Origin: Planctomycetaceae bacterium
GTDB lineage: Bacteria; Planctomycetota; Planctomycetia; Planctomycetales; Planctomycetaceae
Direction: 5' to 3'
Assembly: GCA_019636285.1 (NCBI GenBank)
Contig: JAHBXV010000002.1
Coordinates: 62,001-126,000 of the forward strand
Length of the DNA stretch: 64,000 nt
Part shown: positions 27,301-37,667 of the stretch, piece by piece
How the letters are laid out: each line of letters starts with the position of its first letter
How positions within the stretch are numbered: the stretch's first letter is position 1
Made by a program: the position numbers and the translations under genes
Notes under the pieces: generated by a model
What the model saw: only the letters and a program-made list of their open reading frames with translations
Told to the model about the DNA's origin: nothing
Database searches by the model: none

Positions 27301-28799
27301 AGAAAGCCATTGCCGTGATGCTTGACCTCATAGGCTTCCGAGTAGTCGGACAGCAGTTGTCGAAACAGCAGGTCGTGAGGCTCAAGAATCTGGCAGACAT
27401 ATTTCCACGAATTGAGCCGGGACTTCAGTTCGAGCGAGTCCTGAAGTTCCGTGAACAGGAAGACAAACTGACGCGTCGCGGCAAAATGAGACGTACCAAT
27501 TCCAGAGACCGAGATGGAATCGGACGATGGGGCGCGGGTGGCTGTTTGGGTCTCGGCTGCATCGCCTGCCTCCGGCGAGGATGTCAGAAACGCATAGCGT
27601 TGGCGGTCGGCGTCAGTAATTTTCGCCGCGGCGGTCGGTACTTCCCCACCCTTCAAGTACTGGTCGATCCATTCGACAAGTTCGTCGGCCGTCTGCACGC
27701 GGTCGTCCGGCGACTTGGCCAGCAGTCGCTCATAAATCCGGCTGACAGGCCGAGGGACGTGCGGAAGGAGATTAGCCAAATCCGGGATGGGCGATGCAAT
27801 GTGGGCCTTCATTTTGGCCACCAAGGTCGAGTGGCCCGTCGTTGCGTAAGGTGCCTTTCCAATCAGCAGGTAGAAAAGCGTGCAGCCCAGCGCATACAGA
27901 TCGCAGCGGCCATCGACGGCATGCGTATTATCCCACTGCTCCGGAGCCATGTAGTCGGGCGTGCCCAGAACCTGGCCGTGGGTCGTCAGCGTCCCGCCCA
28001 CTTCTTCGGTCGTCAGCGTCGCCTGCAACCGGGCCAGACCCAGGTCGGTGATCTTCAATTGTCCATCGCGCGACAACATGAGGTTGCCAGGCTTGATGTC
28101 GCGATGAACGAGGCCGCGACGATGCGCGGCTGAAAGCCCCAATGCCGCCTGGCGAATCAGGTCGACGGCACGATCCACGCTGAGTGGTCCTTCCGACTGC
28201 ACGAATTCGCTGAGGTTGACTCCATCAATGTATTCCATCGCGAGGTAGTGCAGACCATCCGCGACGCCGCCGTCGTAGGCCTGAACGACATGGGGATGAT
28301 TGAGTCGACCGACCGCCTTCATTTCGCGTTCGAACCGCGAAATCAATTCGGGATCGCGCATCATCCGGGGCGGGAGCAATTTGAGAGCAACTGTCTTTTC
28401 GAGTCGCTCGTGGGTCGCCTGCCAGACATCTCCCATGCCCCCCGCGCCCAGTCGACACTCCAGGAGGTACGGCCCCAGTCGCCGACCCGGCTCGAGCGAG
28501 GGCGCCGGGATCGCGGATGCGACCGAAACCTCTCCAGGGGCACGAGGCATCAAGCCCGCAATTACGTCCGCGAGCTCCGGAAATCGGGCGAGGTAGTCCT
28601 CCGAACGAACTGTCACCCCGTGTCTGGATTTGTGGTGGGCATCGATCGCCACCAGCTCCTCGAGGAGCGCGCGACGACGGGGCTCGGGAATCCCCTCAAG
28701 TACCGATTCGATGGCCGGCGCTGCTCCCTGCTGACAACGTCGCTCGAAGTTGTCGAGGAGCTGCTCGAAAGACTGCGATTCGGAGGGCCCGCTCGTCAC
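24351..28799 (-). CDS. giant dual Ser/Thr kinase with degenerate cyclase domain and TPR-like tail
   Basis: 1482 residues. Kinase 1 spans about 108-380 (GAGGMG loop, K140, HRD D234, DLG D252, APE). Residues about 443-630 match a class III nucleotidyl cyclase domain, but the two metal Asp positions read FTE451 and HGN497G, so catalysis is doubtful. Kinase 2 spans about 673-940 (GEGAFG, K704, HLD D799, DFG D821). One transmembrane helix (about 955-979) is followed by a coiled region and about 480 helical, TPR-like residues that would lie outside the cytoplasm. I chose the GTG at 28799 because GGGGAG precedes it at good spacing; the TTG at 28964 has none. Divergent from an ECF sigma factor, a common planctomycete pairing. 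Confidence 0.85.
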   Translation of the reverse strand: MTSGPSESQSFEQLLDNFERRCQQGAAPAIESVLEGIPEPRRRALLEELVAIDAHHKSRHGVTVRSEDYLARFPELADVIAGLMPRAPGEVSVASAIPAPSLEPGRRLGPYLLECRLGAGGMGDVWQATHERLEKTVALKLLPPRMMRDPELISRFEREMKAVGRLNHPHVVQAYDGGVADGLHYLAMEYIDGVNLSEFVQSEGPLSVDRAVDLIRQAALGLSAAHRRGLVHRDIKPGNLMLSRDGQLKITDLGLARLQATLTTEEVGGTLTTHGQVLGTPDYMAPEQWDNTHAVDGRCDLYALGCTLFYLLIGKAPYATTGHSTLVAKMKAHIASPIPDLANLLPHVPRPVSRIYERLLAKSPDDRVQTADELVEWIDQYLKGGEVPTAAAKITDADRQRYAFLTSSPEAGDAAETQTATRAPSSDSISVSGIGTSHFAATRQFVFLFTELQDSLELKSRLNSWKYVCQILEPHDLLFRQLLSDYSEAYEVKHHGNGFLAVFGDVRDAVACALRFHAVLQSHDWRLDAPLTVQARVGIDIGNAVIKTVHGVPVDVYGPGVDVASAVMSAANGGRTLMTAAAYESACVSRSPLEVSLERAGIAGRALKLLRHGSYRIQGISTPVELCEASLAAEEPSPPASNPPRIVNIADEGWLPEPEPGVINSEEVPDRPGWKLVRKLGEGAFGRAYLGVDASDASNQRVFKFCRSDDLVDALRNERELLQRIHHLKRHDIVPYLGAHLDRPPYFLEYIFVEGGNLFEWARSQGGLDRVDVATRLEIFAGIAAAVAAANRQRVFHLDLKPSNILMDRDEQGRWQPRLTDFGIGVMLDEEKVSPVRSPSRRASDGSIDKTPRHLYVAPEAVGEGDSSNPEVDSASANFDARDVYALGVLLFQFAVGDLRRPLSPSAVRDVTPSVLRTDIEEATHFDPRKRLASAAELESRVRNLRSRERRRFVVRSLVPACAILVLVCLATSAAAVVTYGMYRTTLKAKNEALAAEAEARAARSEVENQYRDKLQAITGFWQDVDGDDDFDATRTLPSEVEQVQLLHEVRVWLLEQAERDLAELPVKGANLENQIAYARLTLRISQLLDDEKLDARERRLEAGLKALGSVEQRQPDHPALRLLLSDFQNQLAQVAYQKGNIEEAVAHFESCLAIRRKLRDDSQKEGSTYPLPTWEYERKYLSSLHNLAIVQSSPRTPSPHPTPVSARALSDEAVQFAAVTRLQEAFDGRLRLLETVDPPIPSIFRDLGSSQFVFGRLFLQRAEVDRAQGAHDAVGEWVSEARSFFAQALESFQKAQSLESSSTNRQRVVEALRQLVDLELSHGNFPAAAEFRDGMVQQVALALPSLVRDLNARAYFTQAKFSLERYRAEQRPEDLPQAKADLRLAEHLYETLVRVEPGNVIFWGDLGAVQFDLALLLESSSPPAEQDVARQKLRAAIKSWETVRDLAPRQFERLYGDIFREAEEKLLETLDGGATKTTSNL

Positions 28800-29070
28800 A
28801 CTCGCTCCCCGCGCGACGGGCTGCCGTTTCCATCCGACTCCGGTTCTCGCACGGAGGAAGTTTGTCTCATGGAATAGCCATGATTCATCGCGACATTTGG
28901 CCCAAGGGTCTTCATGATGGTAATCTGGGTTTTCCGGTTGCGGCAAGCACTTTGACCCGCGCAACGAGTCGGTTTTGTTGTCCGTAATTCTGAACGTTCA
29001 GGTTTCAGCCGGGCTTCCATTTCAGTCGTGACCGGAAAAGAGTGTTCGCAAGCCCTTGGAGATGCAACAC
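28800..29070. promoter_or_regulatory. divergent promoter region, kinase / ECF sigma factor
   Basis: About 270 bases between two GTG starts facing away from each other (kinase to the left, sigma factor to the right). Both genes presumably start here. I could not identify -35/-10 boxes with confidence, and the sigma factor may read its own non-standard promoter. Confidence 0.4.
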
Positions 29071-29700
29071 GTGACCAGCGACGCGGAGAACTCGATCCAG
29101 ATAATCCTGGGTAAGATTCGCAGCCGAGACCCGTCCGCGATCCAGGAATTGTGGGACGCCTATTTCGGCCTGCTCGCGAGAATTGCCGATCGCCAACTGG
29201 CAGCCGGAGTTCGCCGCACCGTCGATGGCGAGGATGTTGCCCTGAGCGTCATGCGGTCGATCTTCCGCCGCGCGGAAGCCGGCGATCTGGAGGAAGTCTC
29301 GGATCGTGACGGGTTGTGGGCACTCATGCTGACTCTGCTCTACCACAAGGCGGCTGACCAGGGGCGGAAGCATCGTGCCCTGAAACGTGGTGGAGGCGCC
29401 ATTCGCGGCGACTCTATCTTCGCGACCCATGGCGCAGGTCCAGAAGGGATGAATTTCGCCCAGTTCGCCGATGATGCGGAAGCTCCCGAGCTCGTTGTGC
29501 AGCTTGACGAAGAGCGCGAGCGGCTTTTTTCGCACCTGGCCGACGAGCAACTCCGCGAAATCGCGCAGCGGCATCTTGATGGAGAAACAGCCGACGAAAT
29601 CGCCGAACGATTGAATGTCTCTCCCCGCACGATTCGGCGGAAGCTCGAGTTGATCCGCGACTGCTGGGGTAAACTTGTCGAGCAACTCAGTCTCGTGTAG
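29071..29700 (+). CDS. ECF-type sigma-70 family factor (kinase-linked)
   Basis: 209 residues from the GTG at 29071, which lies 9 bases past TTGGAG; an ATG at 29062 abuts that site and is less likely. The sigma-2 region (about 5-80, IQELWDAYFGLLARIADRQL, DVALSVMRSIFRRAEAG) and a sigma-4 helix-turn-helix (about 165-200, DGETADEIAERLNVSPRTIRRKLELIR) are clear. No anti-sigma gene follows. Planctomycete ECF groups with a Ser/Thr kinase neighbour are thought to be controlled by phosphorylation instead; the divergent kinase here fits that model. Confidence 0.85.
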   Translation: MTSDAENSIQIILGKIRSRDPSAIQELWDAYFGLLARIADRQLAAGVRRTVDGEDVALSVMRSIFRRAEAGDLEEVSDRDGLWALMLTLLYHKAADQGRKHRALKRGGGAIRGDSIFATHGAGPEGMNFAQFADDAEAPELVVQLDEERERLFSHLADEQLREIAQRHLDGETADEIAERLNVSPRTIRRKLELIRDCWGKLVEQLSLV

Positions 29701-29892
29701 CCATCGCTCAAAACAGCCACTTCGACGGCGGCCTTTCCCAAGGGCTGCCATCATCTTCGGGCGGTGCTTTCTGGTCTTATGGAATTCGCCGTCCTTTCTT
29801 TTTGAAAAAATCTGTCCGCGGTGCTGCCGGGTTTTCGCTTGCAGGTGTGGCGAACAAGTCACTTCCTGCAATGTAAACAGAAAGGCAGAATC

Positions 29893-30666
29893 ATGATCCG
29901 CACATTTGTAGTGGCCCTGGGTCTCTGTGCCGCGACCGGACTGTTTCCCAACTCCTTTGACCAACTGGCCCACGCACAAGGGAAACTGATCTATCGGGGG
30001 ACGTCCGAGTACGGTTTCAGCCGCTCGTCACACGCGCCGACGCTTCAGCGCGAGGCCGTCGTCATGGCCCAGGAGCAGATTCGAAACCGCATCAACCAGA
30101 TGACAAATATTGCCCAGTTCTCGTCGTTCGCGAAGCAAAACGTAACCAAGAATCTCGACGTCTCGGGGAGCTATGCCAAGGTCATCGCGTCGGGGCAAGT
30201 GAAGTATGGGACGTCGTCGACCTCCGAGTCGGCCACCAGTTGGATCGCCAACGGAAACAATTGGCTCATCGTGGTTACAGACGTGCGCATCAAGCCCGGA
30301 ACCTGGTACTCGAAAACCGAAAAGAACTGGAAAGGCGAACGATCCTCGAAGGCCGGGGCGGTGATGCTCTATGACTACGCCGTCTACGGTCCACAGGGAA
30401 CGGGCAGCACGGCCTCGAAAGTGCGGTACACGATCCGCAATGATTCCGGTCGCACCGTCCGCTTTTCGATGCGTCCCAGCGGGAAGAGTTACGAGTTGGC
30501 CGCCGGCCGGACATTCACCGGGACGTCAAACCAGGTCGATGGCAAGCCGCCGTCAATGACCATCACGAACACGGGCCGCACCTATCGGCTGACATCCGGC
30601 AACCACAAGTTCTGGTGGATGAAGTCCGAAGGACGAATCGGCTTCGACCGGAATTTCAAGGACTGA
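29893..30666 (+). CDS. exported protein sharing a C-terminal domain with the C39-like peptidase
   Basis: 258 residues. Signal peptide (MIRTFVVALGLCAATGLFP, cleavage near AHAQG). A middle region of about 140 residues (REAVVMAQEQIRNRINQM, SSTSESATSWIANGNNWLIVV, TWYSKTEKNWKGERSS) matches no family I know. The last 80 residues (VRYTIRNDSGRTVRFSM, SYELAAGRTFTGTS, NHKFWWMKSEGRIGFDRN) are nearly identical to the end of the C39-like protein at 17744-18844. The ATG at 29893 follows AAAGG. A strong two-way terminator lies just past the stop. The domain probably binds a shared partner or surface; inference. Confidence 0.7.
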   Translation: MIRTFVVALGLCAATGLFPNSFDQLAHAQGKLIYRGTSEYGFSRSSHAPTLQREAVVMAQEQIRNRINQMTNIAQFSSFAKQNVTKNLDVSGSYAKVIASGQVKYGTSSTSESATSWIANGNNWLIVVTDVRIKPGTWYSKTEKNWKGERSSKAGAVMLYDYAVYGPQGTGSTASKVRYTIRNDSGRTVRFSMRPSGKSYELAAGRTFTGTSNQVDGKPPSMTITNTGRTYRLTSGNHKFWWMKSEGRIGFDRNFKD

Positions 30667-30691
30667 CTTCCGCTGATCCTGAAAATGAAAA

Positions 30692-30724
30692 GCGTCAGGC
30701 AATCTTTGCGAGATTGCCTGACGC
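30692..30724. terminator. bidirectional intrinsic terminator
   Basis: A perfect 14-bp stem (30692-30705 with 30711-30724) with a 5-base loop sits between the convergent exported-protein gene and the lipoprotein gene. CTTCTTC follows on the plus strand and CTTTTCATTTTC on the minus strand, so it can serve both. Confidence 0.8.
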
Positions 30725-30755
30725 CTTCTTCTACTGGCATCCCAATTCGATCGAG

Positions 30756-31202
30756 CTATTTCGAAGTCAACTCGAAGCTGACTTCCCCGCCACCTTCAGG
30801 CACATCGGCCTCAAGGACAGTGGACGCGAGGCTGCTGTACTTCGGCGGCAGAACCTGGACCGCGCCGACCTCGCGAGGGGCTTCACCGGGCCCCATCGGG
30901 GTTCCGTCGGGTTTGACGTGGTGCTCAATCACCACGCGGAACTTACCGGACTGGGCTCCCACGCCGCCGCGGAACTGAGACAACGTGTAAAGCCCGGCTT
31001 CGTCCGCCTGGCCGACGCATTCATCCCCTTTGGTGTTTCCCGTCGGGATAAAGGTAATGATTGCCCCTGGGAGTGGTTCGCCATCGAGCGTGATCCGGCC
31101 CGAAACAAACTGCGCCGGCGGTTGCTCCGCAGCCTGAGGAGCACCACAACCGCTGACCACGAACAACAGACCAAGCCCAGCCAAACTGTTGAGCAACTTC
31201 AT
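30756..31202 (-). CDS. lipoprotein with carboxypeptidase-regulatory-like domain
   Basis: 148 residues. A lipoprotein signal with lipobox VVSGC precedes a single beta-sandwich like the small planctomycete proteins often called transthyretin or carboxypeptidase regulatory-like: VSGRITLDGEPLPGAIITFIPTG, then GKFRVVIEHHV, and VLPPKYSSLASTVLEADVPEGG. These proteins occur next to DUF1559 genes throughout the phylum, and here a DUF1559 gene lies directly upstream on the same strand. The ATG at 31202 starts the lipoprotein signal; the longer frame to 31268 does not. Confidence 0.82.
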   Translation of the reverse strand: MKLLNSLAGLGLLFVVSGCGAPQAAEQPPAQFVSGRITLDGEPLPGAIITFIPTGNTKGDECVGQADEAGLYTLSQFRGGVGAQSGKFRVVIEHHVKPDGTPMGPGEAPREVGAVQVLPPKYSSLASTVLEADVPEGGGEVSFELTSK

Positions 31203-31416
31203 GGATTGAATTCCGAGAGGAAAGCTGATTCTGGAGAGAAACAAACCGCAACCGATCTTGAGACCCATGACGCGAGTTTTCCCAGGGGATTCTCAGGACG
31301 CGGGAATCGAGTTCGTGGGAGCACATCGCGTCCCACGCACCTGAATCAAGACCGCGAATTCCATCGAATCGCCGTGGCAACGACGATGGCACATCGACAC
31401 ACCGACGAGGTTCTTT

Positions 31417-32367
31417 CTAGAACTCACCGATCGTCTGGCCATCCGCCATGTAGGCCAGGCGCTGGCGGGTCACCGCGTCGATGTTCTCGCTGATGAACCG
31501 GACGGCCCCATCGCCCATGAGGATGTGCATTCCGCCGACGTGCATGCTACCGGGACGAGCCCAACTACCGAGCGTGCCGAAGGGTTGCCTGGTTCCGATC
31601 CAGTCCCAATTGTTGATGGGATTTTCGGCCAGCCAGATTCCCACCATGACGTGGCCCCGATAGCCCCAGGCGGTGGCATGGCCATTGCGGACGGTGCGAG
31701 TCGTTTCACCCATCATGACGGTGTTCGACGTTCCGTCGGTCACGTCGCGAACCTGGCATTTGCTGTTGTCGCCAAACATGGCTTTTGTGGTGGCGGTCGC
31801 AGAAGCCCAATCACCGCACGAGTTGTAGTAAGTCACGCTCGTCGTGATGAAGTCGTAGTTCGTCAACGCGCCGCCTGTGGCGTTTGAAGAACTGGGGCGA
31901 TACGCCGAACTCTCGGTCCGCTCGCGACCCGAGTCGCTAGGGCAGAGGAAGGCTTCCATGCGGGTCGTTACAGGAGTCAGGTTTCCGTTCACGGCCGGAT
32001 CGCTTGTGTGCGCGCCGACTGTCCCGCTCTCAAAACCAGCCCCTTCCTGGTTCGACGAGGTCAGGCTGAAGTTGAACTGGTTGTAGAGGGGCGCCTGGTC
32101 GAGTCCTGGAAGCAGCATTGGCAAACCCGATGCATTGAGGTCGGGAGCCGTGCAGCGGCCAATGGCAGCGGGCGGGAACGCTTTATGGGTATCGTGGTAA
32201 TTGTGAAGGGCGAGACCCAACTGCTTCATGTTGTTGCGGCACTGAGTTCTGCGGGCCGCTTCGCGGGCCTGTTGAACGGCAGGCAGCAGCAGCGCGATCA
32301 GAATGGCAATAATGGCGATGACGACCAGCAGTTCGATGAGCGTAAAGCCTCGGCGCAAGCGCAACAT
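31417..32367 (-). CDS. DUF1559 pseudopilin-like protein
   Basis: 316 residues. The type IV prepilin-like N-terminus is classic: [19 protein letters not shown] with cleavage before F, then [33 protein letters not shown]. The DUF1559 C-terminal domain follows, ending with the hallmark [20 protein letters not shown]. The family is highly expanded in Planctomycetota; the proteins are exported and N-methylated like pseudopilins, with unknown roles at the cell surface. ATG at 32367 follows GGGGAA. Forms a probable two-gene unit with the downstream lipoprotein. Confidence 0.95.
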   Translation of the reverse strand: MLRLRRGFTLIELLVVIAIIAILIALLLPAVQQAREAARRTQCRNNMKQLGLALHNYHDTHKAFPPAAIGRCTAPDLNASGLPMLLPGLDQAPLYNQFNFSLTSSNQEGAGFESGTVGAHTSDPAVNGNLTPVTTRMEAFLCPSDSGRERTESSAYRPSSSNATGGALTNYDFITTSVTYYNSCGDWASATATTKAMFGDNSKCQVRDVTDGTSNTVMMGETTRTVRNGHATAWGYRGHVMVGIWLAENPINNWDWIGTRQPFGTLGSWARPGSMHVGGMHILMGDGAVRFISENIDAVTRQRLAYMADGQTIGEF

Positions 32368-34285
<1,918 letters not shown>

Positions 34286-34313
34286 CGGTTTGATGACCAA
34301 ATGTCGTTTCACG

Positions 34314-34345
34314 AAGCCCAGCCATCCCCATGGCTGGGCTTTTGT
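34314..34345 (+). terminator. intrinsic terminator after metY
   Basis: A perfect 12-bp stem (34314-34325 with 34330-34341) around a CCCC loop, followed by TTGTTT. It lies 29 bases past the metY stop. Confidence 0.88.
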
Positions 34346-34380
34346 TTGGATACCCTGATCCCGACAATAACCGGGGAACG

Positions 34381-34490
34381 ATTTCGCGCAGAGGCGCAGA
34401 GTTCGCAGAGGAGAAAAGGACAGCCTGACCGACAGGCACTACTTCTCTCTTTAGTCTTTCCTCCGCGATCTCTGCGCCTCTGCGCGAAAT
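34381..34490. repeat. 110-bp inverted repeat, long-arm hairpin
   Basis: The arms begin ATTTCGCGCAGAGGCGCAGAG (outer 20 bases perfect: 34382-34401 with 34470-34489) and continue inward with mismatches for about 12 more bases. The centre is about 40 bases. Similar GCAGAGGCGCAGAG hairpins are dispersed intergenic repeats in many large bacterial genomes. It lies between the metY terminator and speA; it is the only copy in this window. Confidence 0.75.
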
Positions 34491-34528
34491 CCTGCATTCA
34501 TAGCCCAACACTTCACGGACGATGCATC

Positions 34529-36430
34529 ATGAATGACGAAGTCCTCCAGCGGATCCAGGAACTCTACCGGGTCGAAAACTGGTCGGCCGGTTACTTCGAT
34601 GTCAGCTCACGCGGCGAATTGCTCGTGCGACCCGCCCCCGGCGATGCGCGCTGGGCGAGTCTCAAGCAGATCGTCGATGAACTTGTGACCGAGCGCCGTC
34701 AGCAACTGCCGCTGATCCTGCGATTCCCGCAAATTCTTGCCAGCCAGGCCCGGCTCCTCTGCGGCGCCTATCGCGCGGCCATGGAGAAATACGGCTACAC
34801 CGCGAAGCACGCCCCTGTCTTTCCGATGAAGGTCAATCCTCGCCGTGAAGTTGTCGAGGAATTCCTGAAAGACACCCAGCGGTATCGTGTTGGCCTGGAG
34901 TGCGGCTCGAAACCGGAACTCTACGCGGCTCTCGCGCAGCCGCAGTCCGCGGAATCGCTGCTCCTGTGCAACGGCTTCAAGGACGAGCAATTCATCCGCC
35001 TGGCCTTGCTGGGGATCAAGGCGGGCAAGCGAGTCGTGGTCATCGTCGAAAAACTCGCGGAACTTCGGCTGGTCCTGCGGCTCTATCGGGAACACGGAAT
35101 CGCCCCCTGGATCGGGCTGCGGGCGAAGCTCTATTCGCGAGGCTCCGGAAAATGGGCTTCTTCGGGCGGAGAGGCTGCCAAGTTCGGACTCACGACGTCG
35201 GAACTTTTGAAGTGCGTCGCCCTCATCCGCGAAGCAGGTCTCGAAGATCGACTCACGCTGTTGCACTTTCACATCGGCTCGCAGATCACCGACATCAAGC
35301 GAGTCAAGAACGCCATGAAAGAAGCCGCCCGGGTGTACGCGAAGCTGCGGGCATCCGGTTGCCAATTGGAATACCTCGACATTGGCGGCGGTCTCGGGGT
35401 CGATTACGACGGCTCGCGGACCCGCTTCGAGTCGAGCGTCAACTATTCGGTTCAGGAGTTCGCCAACGACGTCGTCTACACGGTGAAAACGGTCTGTGAC
35501 GAGGAAGACGTGCCGCACCCGAACCTGGTGACCGAAAGCGGCCGTTTCATGACCGCCTATCATTCGGTCCTCATCACCTCCATTCGTGACGAGATCGAAA
35601 CCTTCGCGGACGACGAGCCGGAAGTCACCATCGACGACGACGATCCGCAGGTCATCACCGAACTGAAAGAACTCTGTGACGGCATCAATAGCAAGAACTA
35701 TGGCGAGTCGTACCACGACGCGCTGGAGCACAAGGACGAACTGCACACCCAGTTCAACCTGGGGCTGGTGAGTCTCGAGGATCGCGCGAAAGGCGAAGTT
35801 CTCTTCTGGGAAACCTGCGCGCGGGCGCTGCGCGAGTCGGACGAAGCCCGGTTTCCGCAAGAAGAATTCGAGCATCTCAAGCGAATCCTCGCCGCCAAGT
35901 ATCTCTGCAACTTTTCGCTTTTCCGCTCCGCTCCCGACAGTTGGGCGATCGGCCAGCTTTTCCCGATTGTTCCCATTCATCGCCTGGACGAAAGCCCGGA
36001 CGAGTTTGCCACGCTTGTCGACGTGACCTGCGACTCCGACGGCAAGATCGACAAGTTCATCGACCTGCGGGATGTCCGCGACACCCTGGACCTGCACTCG
36101 TACGACGAAGATCGGCCGTACTACCTCGGAATTTTCCTCGTGGGCGCCTACCAGGAAGTCATGGGAAGTGCCCACAACCTGTTCGGGCAGCCCAACGAGG
36201 CCCAGATCGTCATCGATGCCGATGGCCGCTACCACCTGACCAAGCTCATCGCCGGCAGCCGGATTCACGAGATGACCGCGCTCGCCCGCTACGAAAAGGC
36301 CACGCTTCTCGAATCGTTCCGTAAGCTCCTGACGGCTCGGGTGGAAGCTGGTCAATTGGCAGCGGACGACGCGGATCGCGCGTTTCGCGACTACGACGCC
36401 GCATCTGCCGGAACGACCTACCTCGATTGA
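34529..36430 (+). CDS. speA: biosynthetic arginine decarboxylase
   Basis: 633 residues, the usual length for SpeA. PLP enzyme of the alanine racemase fold: FPMKVNPRREVVEEF with Schiff-base K101, GLECGSKPEL, LLHFHIGSQITDI, EYLDIGGGLGVDYDG, and VTESGRFMTAYHSVLI with the conserved arm. It converts arginine to agmatine, the first step of polyamine synthesis through agmatine. The ATG at 34529 fits the family start (NDEVLQRIQELYRVENWSAGYF); the upstream frame is repeat sequence read as protein. No speB or agmatine deiminase gene is nearby. Confidence 0.95.
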   Translation: MNDEVLQRIQELYRVENWSAGYFDVSSRGELLVRPAPGDARWASLKQIVDELVTERRQQLPLILRFPQILASQARLLCGAYRAAMEKYGYTAKHAPVFPMKVNPRREVVEEFLKDTQRYRVGLECGSKPELYAALAQPQSAESLLLCNGFKDEQFIRLALLGIKAGKRVVVIVEKLAELRLVLRLYREHGIAPWIGLRAKLYSRGSGKWASSGGEAAKFGLTTSELLKCVALIREAGLEDRLTLLHFHIGSQITDIKRVKNAMKEAARVYAKLRASGCQLEYLDIGGGLGVDYDGSRTRFESSVNYSVQEFANDVVYTVKTVCDEEDVPHPNLVTESGRFMTAYHSVLITSIRDEIETFADDEPEVTIDDDDPQVITELKELCDGINSKNYGESYHDALEHKDELHTQFNLGLVSLEDRAKGEVLFWETCARALRESDEARFPQEEFEHLKRILAAKYLCNFSLFRSAPDSWAIGQLFPIVPIHRLDESPDEFATLVDVTCDSDGKIDKFIDLRDVRDTLDLHSYDEDRPYYLGIFLVGAYQEVMGSAHNLFGQPNEAQIVIDADGRYHLTKLIAGSRIHEMTALARYEKATLLESFRKLLTARVEAGQLAADDADRAFRDYDAASAGTTYLD

Positions 36431-36653
36431 GTCGGTATGGCGTTGGGCAAAAACCGTCCAATCCCCGCGCCAAACGCCCACAAAAAACCGCTCTTGCAAG
36501 AATTGCCGATTTCCACGACATCTTCCGTCGCCGTAGTCGGTCACGTTTTCCGTGCGTCGCTCCCGCCCGGCAAGGCTTGATCGAAGGACCGGCCCGAGGG
36601 GGGCACCCCTTGGCGCGGTTTGATGCAACATGCGACGTGGCAGGTGATGGTCG

Positions 36654-37625
36654 ATGCTATACGGTACCAATCCGGAAGAAGCTCTCGCGAACATTCGGCA
36701 ACGCGCGGGACAATCCTCCCAACCTGGGGCGAATCGAGATGGACGCAAGCTGGCCCTCGTCATCGAGGGGGGCGGCATGCGGTCCGTTTGCTCGGGTGCC
36801 GGGGCCGCCGCTCTGGCGCAACTGGGGCTGAGCGCTGCGTTCGACGAGGTCTACGCCACCTCGGCTGCCGTGATGAACGCCAGCTACTTTCTTTCCGATC
36901 AGCCGCTTCTGGGAATGTCGGTCTACTTCGAGAACTGCCGCAACGGGCGATTCAAAAACCCCTGGCGGTTCTGGAAGGTCATCGACGTCGACTACATCAT
37001 CGACCGCGTGGCGGCCGTGGAAAAGCCACTCGACATCAAACGGGTGATGGCTTCCCCGTCGACGTTCTACATCTCCGTCTGCGATTCGCGGACCGGGGAA
37101 ATCGTTGTCGTCAACACTCGCACCGCGAGCACGCCGCTGCTGGATGTCTGCCGGGCCGCGATGGCCATCCCGGTCTTCTACAATAGAACCGTGCCCGTCG
37201 AAGGTCGACCCTGCATCGACAGCGGAACCGTCCTGCCCTTCACGTTGCAGCAGGCGATCGACAACGGCTGTACCGACATTCTCGTCCTGCTGACCCGGCC
37301 GGCCCAGTTTGTCGAACGTCGTCCCCCCTGGCACTTCCGCCGTGCTTTTGGCTACCTGCACGCCTGGGAGAATTCGCGTTTACGGCGGGCTTATTCTCGT
37401 CGTCATAAAGATTCGACACGCCAGCGCGATCTCGCCCTCGGTCGGCTGCAACCTCCCCCCGGCATCAACATCGCCGCGATTTGTCCCGACGATGAATTGT
37501 CGATCGAGACCTTCATCACCTGCGAACGGCAGACCTGGCCCGCCGCGATCAGCTACGGCCGCAAAACGCTGTCGCTCTTCGGCGAAGACTCACGACATCT
37601 CGTCTGGGCCGACCACGCCGCCTGA
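36654..37625 (+). CDS. patatin-like phospholipase family protein with altered active site
   Basis: 323 residues. Patatin fold: an oxyanion-hole loop EGGGMRSVCSGAG (38-50), a nucleophile elbow where GxSxG reads Y68-A-T-S70-A-A, and a D-S-G (CIDSGTVLPF) for the usual D-G-G/A dyad. The Ser and Asp are there but both elbow glycines are replaced, so activity is uncertain. The C-terminal part (HKDSTRQRDLALGRLQPPPGINIAAICP) resembles the YjjU-type group. No signal peptide; probably cytoplasmic or membrane-associated. Start follows AGGTGATGG. Confidence 0.8.
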   Translation: MLYGTNPEEALANIRQRAGQSSQPGANRDGRKLALVIEGGGMRSVCSGAGAAALAQLGLSAAFDEVYATSAAVMNASYFLSDQPLLGMSVYFENCRNGRFKNPWRFWKVIDVDYIIDRVAAVEKPLDIKRVMASPSTFYISVCDSRTGEIVVVNTRTASTPLLDVCRAAMAIPVFYNRTVPVEGRPCIDSGTVLPFTLQQAIDNGCTDILVLLTRPAQFVERRPPWHFRRAFGYLHAWENSRLRRAYSRRHKDSTRQRDLALGRLQPPPGINIAAICPDDELSIETFITCERQTWPAAISYGRKTLSLFGEDSRHLVWADHAA

Positions 37626-37629
37626 AAAG

Positions 37630-37648
37630 CCGCCAACGCCGTTGGCGG
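37630..37648. terminator. possible hairpin between convergent genes
   Basis: A perfect 9-bp stem with a single-base centre (CCGCCAACG, C, CGTTGGCGG) lies just past the patatin-like stop and before the convergent gene's end. Only a weak pyrimidine run follows, so terminator function is tentative. Confidence 0.4.
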
Positions 37649-37667
37649 GAGGTCTCTTTCTCTGCGG

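Noticed and set aside
34607-36778. 723-residue minus-strand open frame opposite speA
   Set aside because: It is the reverse frame of a clear SpeA gene; the long opening results from GC-rich codon bias.
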